DNA of 64,000 nt from JAOUEA01 sp963797635. Its GTDB lineage: Bacteria; Actinomycetota; UBA4738; HRBIN12. The notes under the pieces were generated by a model. That model saw nothing but the letters and a program-made list of their open reading frames with translations. It ran no database searches and had not been told where the DNA came from. The translations under genes and the position numbers were made by a program. The DNA is taken from the NCBI GenBank assembly GCA_963797635.1, contig CAWCPZ010000011.1, positions 1 to 64,000 of the forward strand, written 5' to 3'. Shown here in pieces: positions 54,279 to 63,378 of this stretch. Each line of letters starts with the position of its first letter. The first letter of the stretch is position 1.

Positions 54279-55310
54279 TCACCATGCAGAGATCCGCTCG
54301 ACCGCGGCCTCGATGTCGGATACCTGCGGCAGGTAGGCATCTTCCAGCGGGGGAGAGAAGGGCACGGGCGTGTTCGGGGGAGCGAGGCGCTCCACCGGCG
54401 CGTCGAGATGTTCGAACGCCTTCTCGGCGATCATCGCCGCCACCTCGGCGCCCACCCCCAGGAACCGGTGCGACTCGTACAGCACCAGCGCGCGCGAGGT
54501 CTTGGCGATCGACTCGAGCACGGTCTCCTCATCCATCGGGACGATCGAGCGGAGGTCGACGACCTCGATCGAGGCGCCCTTGGCGGCGAGGTTGTCCGCG
54601 GCCTCCAGCGCGCGGTACACCATGGCGCCGTAGGTCACGATCGTGAGGTCGGTGCCTTCGCGCTTCACGTCGGCCTTGCCGATCGGGACCAGGAAGTCCG
54701 GGTCCTCGGGCACCGATTCCTTGAAACGCCGATACAGCCACTTGTGCTCGAGGTAGACGACCGGGTTGTCGTCGCGCACCGCCGACTTGATCAGCCCCTT
54801 GGCGTCGGTGGGCGAGGACGGGCACACCACCTTGAGGCCCGGCGCGTGCGCGAACCAGGGCTCGGGGTTGGTGGAGTGGAAGTTCGAGGCGCGCACGCCG
54901 CCGCCGCTCGGCGCGCGCAGCACCACGGGCAGACGCACGCCGGTCCGGTAGTGGTAGCGCGCCAGCACGGTGGTGATCTCGTCGAACCCGCTCGACATGA
55001 AGTCCGCGTACTGGAACTCGGCGACCGGACGCAGGCCCTCCATCGCCGAACCCACCGCCACACCCACGATCGTCTCTTCGGCGATCGGTGTGTCCATCAC
55101 ACGCTGCGTTCCGAAGTGGTCGACGAAGCCCTCGGTCACCTTGAAGGCGCCGCCGTACACGCCGATGTCCTCGCCGAGCAGGTAGACGCGCTCGTCGCGC
55201 TCCATCTCCTCCCACAGGCCCTCGGCGATGGCGATGAGGTAGGTGGCGAGACCGTCGTCGGTGCGCTTGCCTCGGGGTTCGGCGCCGTGACCTGCTGCGG
55301 CCCCCTCCAC
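54279..55310 (-). CDS. 2-oxoacid dehydrogenase E1 beta (second pair)
   Basis: The product has the E1 beta fold: MERDERVYLLGEDIGVYGG, TPIAEETIVGVAVGSAMEG, YADFMSSGFDEITTVLARYHY, and a C-terminal part ending AAVERISAW. It pairs with E1 alpha upstream. The frame opens at GTG 55310, but the E1 alpha stop overlaps an ATG (TGATG at 55333-55337) in another frame reading MAKTAHCK, so the true start may be 55335 with an indel near 55312. The gene is one of five in the lpd-to-lipB run. Confidence 0.88.
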   Translation of the reverse strand: MEGAAAGHGAEPRGKRTDDGLATYLIAIAEGLWEEMERDERVYLLGEDIGVYGGAFKVTEGFVDHFGTQRVMDTPIAEETIVGVAVGSAMEGLRPVAEFQYADFMSSGFDEITTVLARYHYRTGVRLPVVLRAPSGGGVRASNFHSTNPEPWFAHAPGLKVVCPSSPTDAKGLIKSAVRDDNPVVYLEHKWLYRRFKESVPEDPDFLVPIGKADVKREGTDLTIVTYGAMVYRALEAADNLAAKGASIEVVDLRSIVPMDEETVLESIAKTSRALVLYESHRFLGVGAEVAAMIAEKAFEHLDAPVERLAPPNTPVPFSPPLEDAYLPQVSDIEAAVERISAW

Positions 55311-55334
55311 CTTTGCAATGCGCGGTCTTGGCCA

Positions 55335-56399
55335 TCACGATCCCGTCCCGCCGCCGCGGCCGGGTTCGGCGTCCCAGTAGCCGTCCTCGGCCCACAGGCC
55401 CTTGGTCACGTCGCCCGCCTCGGGGAAGGGCGACGCCTGCGCGAACTCGTAGCCGGCCTCGAAGTCGGCGGCGACGCGCTCGGCGATGGCCTCGATGTCC
55501 TCCTTGGTGACGACGCCCTCGGCGAGCATCCATTCCTCGAAGTTCTTCACCGGGTCCTTCTCGGCCATGTACTGCTCGAGCAGTTCGGCGGGCATGTAGC
55601 TGGCCGGGTCGTGGCCCGCGTGGCCGCGCCAGCGGAGCGAGACCGATTCGATCAGCGTGGGGCCGCCTCCTTCGCGGGCACGTTGCACGGCGGCGAGGGC
55701 GGCCTCGTAGACCTCGAGGACGTCGCCGCCGTCGACCCGGACGCCCGGCATGCCGTAGGCGACGGCGCGCTCGGCGATCGTGGGGACGTGGAACTCCAGC
55801 GGGTTCGGGGTGGAGTAGGCGTACTGGTTGTTGTTCACGACCCACACGACCGGCAGTTGATGGACGGCCGACCAGTTGAGCGATTCGTGCCAGCGCCCGT
55901 TCGAGGTGGAACCGTCGCCGCAGATCGCCATCGCCACCCGGCCGTCACCGGCCCGCTGGTAGGCGGTGGCGGCGCCGCAGGCCACCGGGTAGGCGATCGG
56001 CAGATGCGAGATCACCGCGAACGTGCGGTTGCCGTCCCAGTCGCCGATGTGGCTGTTGCCGTCGCGTCCCCGCAGGTAGCCGTCGATCCGGCCCCAGTAC
56101 TGGGCCATGACGCGGTTGAGGTCCAGCCCCTTCGTCAGCTGCGCGGTGAGGTCGCGATGGGTGGGGAACAACGAGTCCTTGGGTTCCAGGGCGAAGGCCA
56201 CGCCGACGTGGGTGCCTTCCTGGCCACGTCCGGAGTAGAACGCGCCGGGGAGCCGCCCCTGGCGATACAGCGCCTCCATCCGCTCGTCGAAGTGGCGAGC
56301 GAGCTTCAGCAGGTGCAGCATCTCCTGCAGACGCTCGTCGGGCAGGGGCCTGGCTGCGCCCGGGGTCTGGGCGGTGCCGGGTTCGACCTCGGTGGACAC
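55335..56399 (-). CDS. 2-oxoacid dehydrogenase E1 alpha (second pair)
   Basis: The 354-residue product has the thiamine diphosphate motif GDGSTSNGRWHESLNWS and NNNQYAYST, with FYSGRGQEGTHVGVAFAL and SLFPTHRDLTAQL at the substrate face. It decarboxylates a 2-oxoacid. The wording is close to pyruvate/acetoin-type chains and differs from the pair at 31.7-33.7 kb, so the cell has two distinct E1 enzymes. It starts 10 nt after lpd with an AAGGAGCGACC site. Confidence 0.9.
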   Translation of the reverse strand: MSTEVEPGTAQTPGAARPLPDERLQEMLHLLKLARHFDERMEALYRQGRLPGAFYSGRGQEGTHVGVAFALEPKDSLFPTHRDLTAQLTKGLDLNRVMAQYWGRIDGYLRGRDGNSHIGDWDGNRTFAVISHLPIAYPVACGAATAYQRAGDGRVAMAICGDGSTSNGRWHESLNWSAVHQLPVVWVVNNNQYAYSTPNPLEFHVPTIAERAVAYGMPGVRVDGGDVLEVYEAALAAVQRAREGGGPTLIESVSLRWRGHAGHDPASYMPAELLEQYMAEKDPVKNFEEWMLAEGVVTKEDIEAIAERVAADFEAGYEFAQASPFPEAGDVTKGLWAEDGYWDAEPGRGGGTGS

Positions 56400-56408
56400 G
56401 GTCGCTCC

Positions 56409-57791
56409 TTACGGGGAGTGCAGCGGTTTGCCGGCGAGCGCGAGCATGGCCTCGCCGACGGATTCGGACAGGGACGGATGCGGGTGGTGCATGGCGGCCA
56501 CCTCGTCGGCGGTGGCCTCCCAGTTCGTGATCAGCATGCCCTCGGCGATCAGGTCGGTGACGTGTGGGCCGATCATGTGGATCCCGCGGACCGGGCCGCC
56601 GTCCGCCTCGGCGACCACCTTCACGAAGCCGCCTTCGCCCACGATGTTGGCCTTGCCGATGGCGCGGAAGTCGAGCTTCTCGACGGCGACGTCCATGCCG
56701 CGCTCCTTCGCCTGGGCCTCGGTGAGCCCCACGCTGGCGATCTCGGGCGTGCAGTAGGTGACCTTCGGGATGTTGACGTAGTCGATGTCGGGGACGTCCT
56801 CGCCGGCGATGCGTTCGGCGACCGCGTACCCCTCGTCGAACGAGACGTGGGCGAGCTGCAGCGGGGTGTCGGCGACGTCGCCGACCGCCCACACGTGCTC
56901 GACGTTCGTGCGCAACTGCGCATCCACGTTGACGAACCCCTTCTCGTGCATCGAGACCCCGGCCTCCTCGAGACCGAGGCCATCGGTGACCGGTCCCCGG
57001 CCCACCGCCACCAGACAGATCTCGGCGTCGACGGACGCGGCCTTCCCCGCGGCCTCATAGGTGACCTCGACGCCTTCGCCGGTGTCCTTGACCTCTTGCA
57101 CCGAGGCCCCGGCGGCCGTCGTGATGCCCCGCTTGCGGTAGGCGCGCGCGATCTCCTTGGAGACCTCGGCGTCCTCCAGCGGCGCCAGCACCGGCAGGGC
57201 TTCCAGCACGGTGACGTCCGCGCCGAACGAGCGGTACATCGAGGCGAACTCCAGCCCGACCGCACCGGCGCCGATCACCACGGCCGACGCCGGGATCCGG
57301 TCGAACCAGAGCGCCTGGTCGCTGGTGATGATGTGCTCGCCGACCTCGAGGCCGGGGATCATCCTGGGGCGCGATCCGGTGGCGACGATGACGTCGGTGG
57401 CGCCGATCGTGCGGCCGTCGACCTCGACGGCCGGCCCGGACACGAGTGTGGCGGACCCCTGGATCACGTCGATGCCGCGGAGCTTGACGAGGCCGGTGAC
57501 GCCCTTGACCAGCTTGTCGACGATCGAGTCCTCGAAGGCCACGACCGCCGACCAGTCGGGTTCGCCGGAGGCCTTGATGCCCCACTCGTCGGAACGGTTG
57601 ACGGTGTCCATGACCGCGGCGGACTGCAGCAGCGCCTTGGTGGGGATGCAACCCCGGAGCAGACACGTGCCGCCGAGGCGTTCGTCGCGGTCGACCAGGG
57701 CCACGCGCTTGCCGAGTTGCGCGGCGCGAAGGGCGGCCGAGTAGCCCCCGGTCCCCGCGCCGATCACCACTACGTCGTACGCATCAGCCAT
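56409..57791 (-). CDS. lpdA: Dihydrolipoyl dehydrogenase
   Basis: The 460-residue product has the FAD motif VVIGAGTGGYSAALRAAQ, redox pair GGTCLLRGCIP (C-x4-C), NAD motif VVIGAGAVGLEFASMY and the C-terminal base pair in HHPHPSLSESV. It reoxidises the lipoamide of E2 and GcvH. It is first in the operon: lpd, E1 alpha, E1 beta, E2, lipB, methyltransferase. The ATG lies 10 nt after TAGACT (57802-57807) and has no ribosome site, so the mRNA is (nearly) leaderless. Confidence 0.93.
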   Translation of the reverse strand: MADAYDVVVIGAGTGGYSAALRAAQLGKRVALVDRDERLGGTCLLRGCIPTKALLQSAAVMDTVNRSDEWGIKASGEPDWSAVVAFEDSIVDKLVKGVTGLVKLRGIDVIQGSATLVSGPAVEVDGRTIGATDVIVATGSRPRMIPGLEVGEHIITSDQALWFDRIPASAVVIGAGAVGLEFASMYRSFGADVTVLEALPVLAPLEDAEVSKEIARAYRKRGITTAAGASVQEVKDTGEGVEVTYEAAGKAASVDAEICLVAVGRGPVTDGLGLEEAGVSMHEKGFVNVDAQLRTNVEHVWAVGDVADTPLQLAHVSFDEGYAVAERIAGEDVPDIDYVNIPKVTYCTPEIASVGLTEAQAKERGMDVAVEKLDFRAIGKANIVGEGGFVKVVAEADGGPVRGIHMIGPHVTDLIAEGMLITNWEATADEVAAMHHPHPSLSESVGEAMLALAGKPLHSP

Positions 57792-57887
57792 CCGGAACGG
57801 AAGTCTACCCGCGTTCTCCGAAGCGGCTGACGTCCGCGCAGCGGTGGTGGAGCGACCGTGCGCATGGATGCGCGTACGATGCCGCCG

Positions 57888-59007
57888 ATGGACGAGCCCA
57901 CCGGGACCGAGCAGCTCCGACACACCCCGCTCGAGGCCGAGCACCAGGCGTTGGGCGCCAAGATGGGACCCTTCGCCGGCTGGAACATGCCGATCGAGTA
58001 CGCCGGCGCGCTCAAGGAGCACGAAGCGGTGCGTGAACGCGTGGGGCTGTTCGACCTCACGCATCTGGGCAAGGTCGAGGTGACCGGGCCGGGGGCGCTC
58101 GGCTTGCTGCAATCGGTGGTGACGAACGACCTGGCGAAGGCCGCGGTGGGCGAGGCCCTCTACAACCTCGTCCTCAACGAGGGCGGGGGCGTGATCGAGG
58201 ACCTGATCGTGTACCGGCTCGGGCCGGAGCGCTCCTTCGTCGTGCCGAACGCCGCGAACGCCCAGCGGGTGCTCCAGATCTTCGAGGAGACGCCGGCCGA
58301 GGGCCGCGTCCACCTGATGTACCACCAGGACTGGTGCTTCCTGGCGGTGCAGGGGCCGCAGTCGGTGCACGTGATGCAGCGGCTGTTCCCCGAAGCGGGC
58401 GATCTGGCGTTCATGCAGTGCGTCGAATCGGAGTTCCGGCGGCGGCCGGTGATCGTGACGCGGTCGGGCTACACGGGCGAGGTGGGGTTCGAGCTGTTCA
58501 CCTACCAGGACGTCGCGCGGGAACTGTGGGCAGCGCTCTCCGAAGCCATGGAGCCGTTCGGGGGCATGCCGTGCGGGCTGGCCGCGCGCGACGTGCTCCG
58601 GCTTGGAGATGGGCTACCCGCTCTACGGCCAGGACCTGTTCGAGTCGGTGACCGCGCTCGAGGCCGGTCTCGGATGGGCCGTGAGCTTCGACAAGGGTGA
58701 GTTCCGCGGGCGACGGTCGCTGCTGGATCAGAAGGACGAGGGGTTGCCGAGCCGGCTTCGGGGTCTGCGGATGCACGAGCGCCGGCACATCCCGCGCGCC
58801 GACTACCCGGTGTTCGTCGATGACCGCCTGGTGGGTGCGGTGACCTCGGGGACGTTCTCACCCCTGCTCGGCACGGGGATCGCGCTGGCCTACCTGTGGC
58901 CGGCCGACGCGGTCGCGCTGGGCGACACGGTCGAGGTCGACATCCGTGGCCGGCGGGGCAAGGCCGAGGTCGTGCGCCCGCCGTTCGTGGATCGCAACCC
59001 TCGCTGA
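57888..59007 (+). CDS. gcvT: Glycine cleavage T-protein (aminomethyltransferase), one frameshift
   Basis: The product has the GcvT core: RHTPLEAEHQALGAKMGPF, LFDLTHLGKVEVTGPGAL, IEDLIVYRL, TRSGYTGEVGFELF, and GLAARDVLRLEMGYPLYGQDL once one base is removed at about 58603. The C-terminal domain ends FVDRNPR. It releases ammonia and makes methylene-THF from glycine. Its lipoyl partner and Lpd link it to the divergent lpd operon. ATG 57888 lies 7 nt after TACGAT (57875-57880), so probably leaderless; the longer frame from 57858 is less likely. Corrected length is about 372 residues. Confidence 0.88.
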
Positions 59008-59014
59008 GGCGGCC

Positions 59015-59719
59015 CTAGCGCATGCCCGCTCGGGCGGCCGCGGCCACCATGTCCGGCACCGAGGCGTCGCCGAAGCTGGTGTGGCGGATCAGGTGCGGCA
59101 GGATCGATCGCGCCCGCAGGGAGTCCCGCATCACCGCCACCACCACGTAGAGGCCCGAGGACGGGATCCCCATGCGGCGCACCGGGCCGAACCCGGGCGC
59201 CGCGACGAAGTAGGCCCACCGTGTGGGGGTTCCTCGCACGTTGCAGGTGCCCTGGCCCTTCGCCATGTAGTCGCCGTCCCGAGGCTTGCCGACCCCGAAC
59301 GACGGGCGATTGTCCAGGAGCACACGTTGGGTCTCGGCGCGGCACGCCTTCGACTGGGTCAGCCGGGACAGCACGGGTCCGTTGGCAGCCAGGTAGTAGA
59401 AGTCGGACGGCACCCCCACCTGCGTGGCGTCGACCCACGTCACCGACATGCCGGCGATCGAGCCGTCCATCCGTCGCCAGGCTTCCGGGCGCGGTGACGC
59501 CAGGAATCCCGCGCGCGCGTCATCGAGGTCGGCCGCCGGCACCGCTTCCCAGCTCTTGGGCACCATGGCGCGCACCTGTCCGGCCGTGATCTGGCTGAAC
59601 GGGGAGGCCGAGGCTTCGATCGTGATGGGCTGGGCGACGAGCCCGGCGTCGATCGAGGAGGGTGGTGTACACCCGGCCCCCAAGAGGGCGATCGCCGAAC
59701 CGAAGATGATTCTCCGCAC
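59015..59719 (-). CDS. Lipoprotein of unknown function
   Basis: The 234-residue product begins MRRIIFGSAIALLGAGCTPP with lipobox LGAGC, then a soluble exported domain with two more cysteines (SKACRAE and GTCNVRGTP). It resembles small actinobacterial lipoproteins but I do not recognise the domain. The GTG start has GAGGG upstream, and TATCCT 16 nt before it is a likely -10. It is monocistronic and converges on gcvT with 7 nt between them. Confidence 0.7.
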   Translation of the reverse strand: MRRIIFGSAIALLGAGCTPPSSIDAGLVAQPITIEASASPFSQITAGQVRAMVPKSWEAVPAADLDDARAGFLASPRPEAWRRMDGSIAGMSVTWVDATQVGVPSDFYYLAANGPVLSRLTQSKACRAETQRVLLDNRPSFGVGKPRDGDYMAKGQGTCNVRGTPTRWAYFVAAPGFGPVRRMGIPSSGLYVVVAVMRDSLRARSILPHLIRHTSFGDASVPDMVAAAARAGMR

Positions 59720-59822
59720 GCAGGACCCTCGGACGAGGATAGCCGCGCCGGGCGGGTGACGCCATAGTTCCGATGGAGGGGCTGGGTCGGGCGGGGAAAG
59801 AGCCGTGCCGGGGAGGCCGGGC

Positions 59823-61019
59823 TCAGGCGGCGCCGGCAGGCCGCACGGCGAGGCGCTGGCCAGCCTGGGAGGGGATACAGAACGCCGCCCTGGTGCCGCC
59901 GCCCGGGATCGGGTCGGCCCACAGGATGCCGCCGTGCTCCACCACCATCTGACGGGCGAGGTGGAGGCCGACGCCGACGCCGGCCTTCTCCTTGCGCAGG
60001 GTGGCTTCGCCCGTCGAGAACGGTTCTTCGAAGGATTGGACGGCCACCGCGCGGTCCAGTCCCTCGCCGCGGTCGGTGATCATCACGACCACCCCCTCGT
60101 CGAGGTTCCGGGCGATGAGCTCCACGGGACGCCCGGGTGGGGAGTACCGACAGGCGTTGTCCAGCAGTTCCCGCACCACACCACCGATCCGCGCGCCGTC
60201 GGCGATCGCCACCAATTGTTCGGCGATCGTGTCGTCGATCTCGACCTGCGGGTAGGCCAACCGGCTCTCGTCCACGGCGTGACGCAGCAACGGCGCCAGG
60301 TCGACCTCGGCGAGGTTCAGCTCGAACGTGCCGCGCTCCAGTTCGGCGATCGTGATGATCTCGTCGACGATGCCCATCAGCTTGTCGAGCGAGGCTTGGA
60401 GCTGGGACAGGAACTCGGCGCGCTCGTGGTCGGGGACCGATGGGTTGCGCAGCACGTACGCGATGCCCTTGGCCACCGTCACCGGGGTCCGCAGCTCGTG
60501 GGAGATGTTCGCCAGGAAATCGGCCTTGGCCGACGTTCCCTGGGTGACGCTGTCCTTCACGCGGGCGAGTTCGGCCTCGAGTTCGCCGGCACGGGCCAGC
60601 GCCCGGGCCAGCTCTTCGCCGAGCCGCCCCGCCACCGAGGCGGAGAAGGACACCGACCCCGAGGCCGCGTTCCGGATGGCGGCCAGGAGCTCGTCGGGGG
60701 AGTCCTCCTTGGTGAGGTAGCCCGCAGCGCCCGCGGTCAGGACCTCGGCCACCCGGCCGGGGTCGCGGCCCACCGTCCACACCAGCACCTTCGAATCGGG
60801 CGAGGTGGCCCGCATCCGCTTGATGAACTCGACCCCGCCCAGCCCTTCGAGATCGAGCTCGCACACCACGACGTCGGGGCGCGTGCGGGCCGCCATCTCG
60901 ACGGCCCGGAACGCGTCGGTGGTGACCTCCACGGCCAGATCGGCGCCGGCGCGCAGGAAGTGGTACTGGAGCCGGGCCAGTTCGTCGGCGGTATCGCAGA
61001 TGAGGACGTTGAGGGACAT
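59823..61019 (-). CDS. Receiver-histidine kinase with altered phosphoacceptor
   Basis: The 398-residue product has an N-terminal receiver domain (about 1-120), a coiled linker, and a kinase core: HisKA with ANISHELRTPVTVAKG and an ATPase domain with ELLDNACRYSPPG, TDRGEGLD and GVGVGLHLARQMVVEHGG. No membrane helix is present. By alignment with the neighbouring response regulator, the receiver's phosphorylated Asp is replaced by E54 (CELDLEG), and one of the two N-terminal acidic residues is Thr (ICDT). It lies 54 nt downstream of the NarL-type regulator, which it probably phosphorylates. Confidence 0.88.
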   Translation of the reverse strand: MSLNVLICDTADELARLQYHFLRAGADLAVEVTTDAFRAVEMAARTRPDVVVCELDLEGLGGVEFIKRMRATSPDSKVLVWTVGRDPGRVAEVLTAGAAGYLTKEDSPDELLAAIRNAASGSVSFSASVAGRLGEELARALARAGELEAELARVKDSVTQGTSAKADFLANISHELRTPVTVAKGIAYVLRNPSVPDHERAEFLSQLQASLDKLMGIVDEIITIAELERGTFELNLAEVDLAPLLRHAVDESRLAYPQVEIDDTIAEQLVAIADGARIGGVVRELLDNACRYSPPGRPVELIARNLDEGVVVMITDRGEGLDRAVAVQSFEEPFSTGEATLRKEKAGVGVGLHLARQMVVEHGGILWADPIPGGGTRAAFCIPSQAGQRLAVRPAGAA

Positions 61020-61073
61020 GGCCCTTTGGATATCGGGCAGGTCGGCAGGAGGGTTAAGTCGAACGGTCCGAGG

Positions 61074-61718
61074 TCAGTGCACGATGCCGGTGCGGATCGC
61101 GATGGCCACGGCCTGCGCCCGGTCGTTCGCGCTGAGCTTCTCGAAGATGCGCTCGAGGTGGGTCTTCACCGTGTGCGGGGAGATGCCCAGGTCGCTGGCC
61201 ACCTGACGCGTGGTGGCGCCGTCGGCCACCTTCTGCAGGATCTCGCGTTCGCGCTTGGACAGCGGCGCGGCCTTCGGCGCATCGGAATCGCCCAGGCGGA
61301 CCTCCTCGATGAAGGTCTTCGTGAGCTGGGGGTGGATCACGGCGTTGCCCTCGATCGCGTTCTTCGCCGCGTCGACCAGCGCGTCCGGCGAGGCGTCCTT
61401 CAGCAGGTAGCCCGAGACACCGGCCTGGATCGCATCGGAGATGGCGCCGCGGGACTCGTCGATCGTGATGAGGATGATCTTGGTGGTGGGAGCGGCCTGG
61501 CGGATGCGCCGCGTGGCCTCGATGCCGTCCATCCCGGGCATGCGGACGTCCATGAACACCACGTCAGGGGTCAGCTCGCGGGCGCGTTCCACGGCTTCCT
61601 CTCCGCTGGCGGCCTCGCCCACCACGACCACGACCTCGTCGGAGAGTTCGAGTGCGGTGCGGAGACCTTCGCGGGTGACCGGATGGTCGTCCACGATGAG
61701 GGCTCGGATCGGAGACAT
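61074..61718 (-). CDS. NarL/FixJ-family response regulator
   Basis: The 214-residue product has a receiver with D10-D11, D57 in FMDVRMPGMDG and K in YLLKDASPD, then a LuxR-type DNA-binding domain (LSKREREILQKVADGATTRQVA, SPHTVKTHLERIFEKL). It would bind DNA after phosphorylation. ATG 61718 has a GGAAGGAG site 10 nt upstream. It is first in the operon with the soluble kinase at 59823. Confidence 0.92.
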   Translation of the reverse strand: MSPIRALIVDDHPVTREGLRTALELSDEVVVVVGEAASGEEAVERARELTPDVVFMDVRMPGMDGIEATRRIRQAAPTTKIILITIDESRGAISDAIQAGVSGYLLKDASPDALVDAAKNAIEGNAVIHPQLTKTFIEEVRLGDSDAPKAAPLSKREREILQKVADGATTRQVASDLGISPHTVKTHLERIFEKLSANDRAQAVAIAIRTGIVH

Positions 61719-61811
61719 CGCCGGGCTGCTCCTTCCGTTCGGGGAAGTATTCCGTTTGGGGACGTACGATGGACGCTGTAAGGATAGGACGACTCGAGGC
61801 GGGAAGCGCAC

Positions 61812-62216
61812 ATGCAGGAAGAAATCGCAACCGAGACCGACACGCAGGCGACCGAGGCTCCGGAGGCCGAGACCACCCAGAACGCCGGTGCGGCAAGCAC
61901 CGACGAGGCAGGGTCCTCGACCAAGGACGCGATCCTCGAGGCCCTGAAGAACGTCATCGACCCCGAGCTGGGACTGAACATCGTCGACCTCGGGCTGGTG
62001 TACGACGTGCAACTGGATGCGCAAGGCGACGTCGACATCCAGTACTCGCTCACCACGATGGGGTGCCCGATCGGTCCCATGATCGAAGACCAGATGCGGG
62101 GGTTCCTGCGCGGCGTGCCCGGGGTGGGAGAGGTCCGTCCCGAGTTCGTGATCCGGCCGCCGTGGACCCCCGAGATGATGTCGGACGAGGCCAAGGCGTC
62201 GCTCGGCATCTTCTGA
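61812..62216 (+). CDS. MIP18/SufT-like Fe-S assembly factor (DUF59)
   Basis: After about 38 acidic, Ala/Thr-rich residues comes a DUF59 domain: ILEALKNVIDPELGLNIVDLGLVYDV, the MGCPIG cysteine loop and FVIRPPWTPEMMSDEAKA. The family helps mature iron-sulfur proteins or forms part of PaaD-like complexes. The low-complexity N-terminal tail is unusual. It is divergent from the response regulator; a rhodanese gene follows on the same strand after a 302-base leader, and both concern sulfur. Confidence 0.88.
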   Translation: MQEEIATETDTQATEAPEAETTQNAGAASTDEAGSSTKDAILEALKNVIDPELGLNIVDLGLVYDVQLDAQGDVDIQYSLTTMGCPIGPMIEDQMRGFLRGVPGVGEVRPEFVIRPPWTPEMMSDEAKASLGIF

Positions 62217-62241
62217 TCCGCGCCGCAGCGAGGGGCTCGCC

Positions 62242-62270
62242 TTGACGCTGGCTGGTCCCTGCGGTACGTA
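62242..62270 (+). promoter_or_regulatory. Sigma-70-type promoter of the rhodanese gene
   Basis: TTGACG (62242-62247) and TACGTA (62265-62270) are separated by an ideal 17-nt spacer. It would start transcription near 62277 and give a 5-prime leader of about 240 bases before the ATG at 62519. This is the best-formed -35/-10 pair I found in the window. Confidence 0.6.
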
Positions 62271-62276
62271 TTGCAC

Positions 62277-62518
62277 CTGCAATTCCGACCGGAGGACCGT
62301 GATTTGATCCGTACGAGGTGCATCGGGGTGGTGGGGGCGATGATCCCGTCTCGCCTGTGCTGTATGCCCGAGCGCGCCCACCGGGGGGCGCCGATGCACC
62401 TGCGGCCATAGCTCCACCGCCCGGAACCCATCGCTCCGATCACCGCCGACGGCCGCATCTGCGGCCGTTCATCGTTTCCCGGCTCCGCGAGGGCCGGCGC
62501 ACCGGAAGGAGAACGTTC
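62277..62518 (+). ncRNA. Structured 5-prime leader, riboswitch- or attenuator-like
   Basis: Within this stretch with no gene, AGGTGCATCGG (62316-62326) pairs perfectly with CCGATGCACCT (62391-62401). It closes a GC-rich multi-arm element in which GGTGGGGGCG can pair with CGCGCCCACC, one mismatch. A second perfect 9-bp hairpin, ACGGCCGCA with TGCGGCCGT (62449-62468), followed by TTCATCGTTT, looks like a weak terminator 50 nt before the rhodanese ATG. This aptamer-then-terminator order suggests transcription attenuation. I could not match it to SAM, cobalamin, T-box or other families by consensus. Confidence 0.45.
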
Positions 62519-63364
62519 ATGGCCGACTACGCGAAGCCGGAGGTGCTCGTCAGCACCGACTGGCTCGAAGACCACCTCGACGATCCGAACGTCCGGATCA
62601 TCGAGGTCGACGAAGACACGGCGTCCTACGACAAGGGGCACGTGCGCAACGCCCTGAAGTGGGACTGGAGCACCGATCTCCACACCGAGGTCGGGCGCGA
62701 TTTCCAGGACCAGGCCGGGTTCTCGCGCCTGCTGTCCGAGGCCGGGGTGGGACCGGACACCACCGTCGTCCTCTACGGCGGCAACAACAACTGGTTCGCC
62801 GCCTACGCCTACTGGCTGTTGAAGTTGCGCGGGTACGACGACGTGAAGCTGGTCAACGGTGGGCGCAAGAAGTGGGAGCTGGAGAGCCGCGAGCTCGTCC
62901 AGGACGTGCCCAGCTTCGGGGCCACGGGGTTCACGATCAGCGGCGCCGAGCGTCCCGAGCTGCGGGCGCTGCGCGACGAGGTGATCGGCAAGGTGGGCGC
63001 GGTGGGCTTCGTCGACGTCCGCTCGCCCGAGGAGTACCGGGGCGAGAAGCTGGCCCCCGACCACCTGCCGCAGGAGCAGTCGCAGGTGCCCGGCCACATC
63101 GCCGGCGCCGCGAACATCCCCTGGGCGAAGGCCGCCAACGACGACGGCACGTTCAAGACGGCGGACGAGCTCAAGGAGCTCTACGCCGACGAGGGCATCA
63201 CCGGTGACGGCGAGATCATCGCGTACTGCCGGATCGGTGAGCGTTCGAGCCACACCTGGTTCGCCCTGCAGGAGCTCCTGGGCTACGAGAACGTCAAGAA
63301 CTACGACGGCTCGTGGACCGAATACGGATCGCTCGTGGGCGCGCCGGTGGAGATCGGCGGCTAG
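62519..63364 (+). CDS. sseA: Thiosulfate sulfurtransferase (two-domain rhodanese)
   Basis: The 281-residue product has two rhodanese domains. The first, inactive, runs to about residue 130 (VLVSTDWLEDHLDDPNVRIIEVD, TTVVLYGGNNNWFA). The second carries the active C237 in YCRIGERSS with VDVRSPEEYRGEK. It transfers sulfane sulfur to cyanide or other thiophilic acceptors. ATG at 62519 has a GGAAGGAG site. It has its own promoter and a long structured leader, so it is likely regulated. A terminator at 63392-63418 ends the transcript. Confidence 0.92.
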   Translation: MADYAKPEVLVSTDWLEDHLDDPNVRIIEVDEDTASYDKGHVRNALKWDWSTDLHTEVGRDFQDQAGFSRLLSEAGVGPDTTVVLYGGNNNWFAAYAYWLLKLRGYDDVKLVNGGRKKWELESRELVQDVPSFGATGFTISGAERPELRALRDEVIGKVGAVGFVDVRSPEEYRGEKLAPDHLPQEQSQVPGHIAGAANIPWAKAANDDGTFKTADELKELYADEGITGDGEIIAYCRIGERSSHTWFALQELLGYENVKNYDGSWTEYGSLVGAPVEIGG

Positions 63365-63378
63365 GGACCCCCATCCGA

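Noticed and set aside
53481..57830. A 1449-residue open frame opposite the E2-E1-lpd operon
   Set aside because: Antisense shadow of four recognisable genes; its composition is Gly/Ala/Val-rich with no family motif.
62277..62518. T-box, SAM or cobalamin riboswitch identity for the sseA leader
   Set aside because: The leader lacks the T-box GGTGGnACCGCG antiterminator sequence and the conserved cores of SAM and cobalamin riboswitches, so it was left as an unassigned structured leader.
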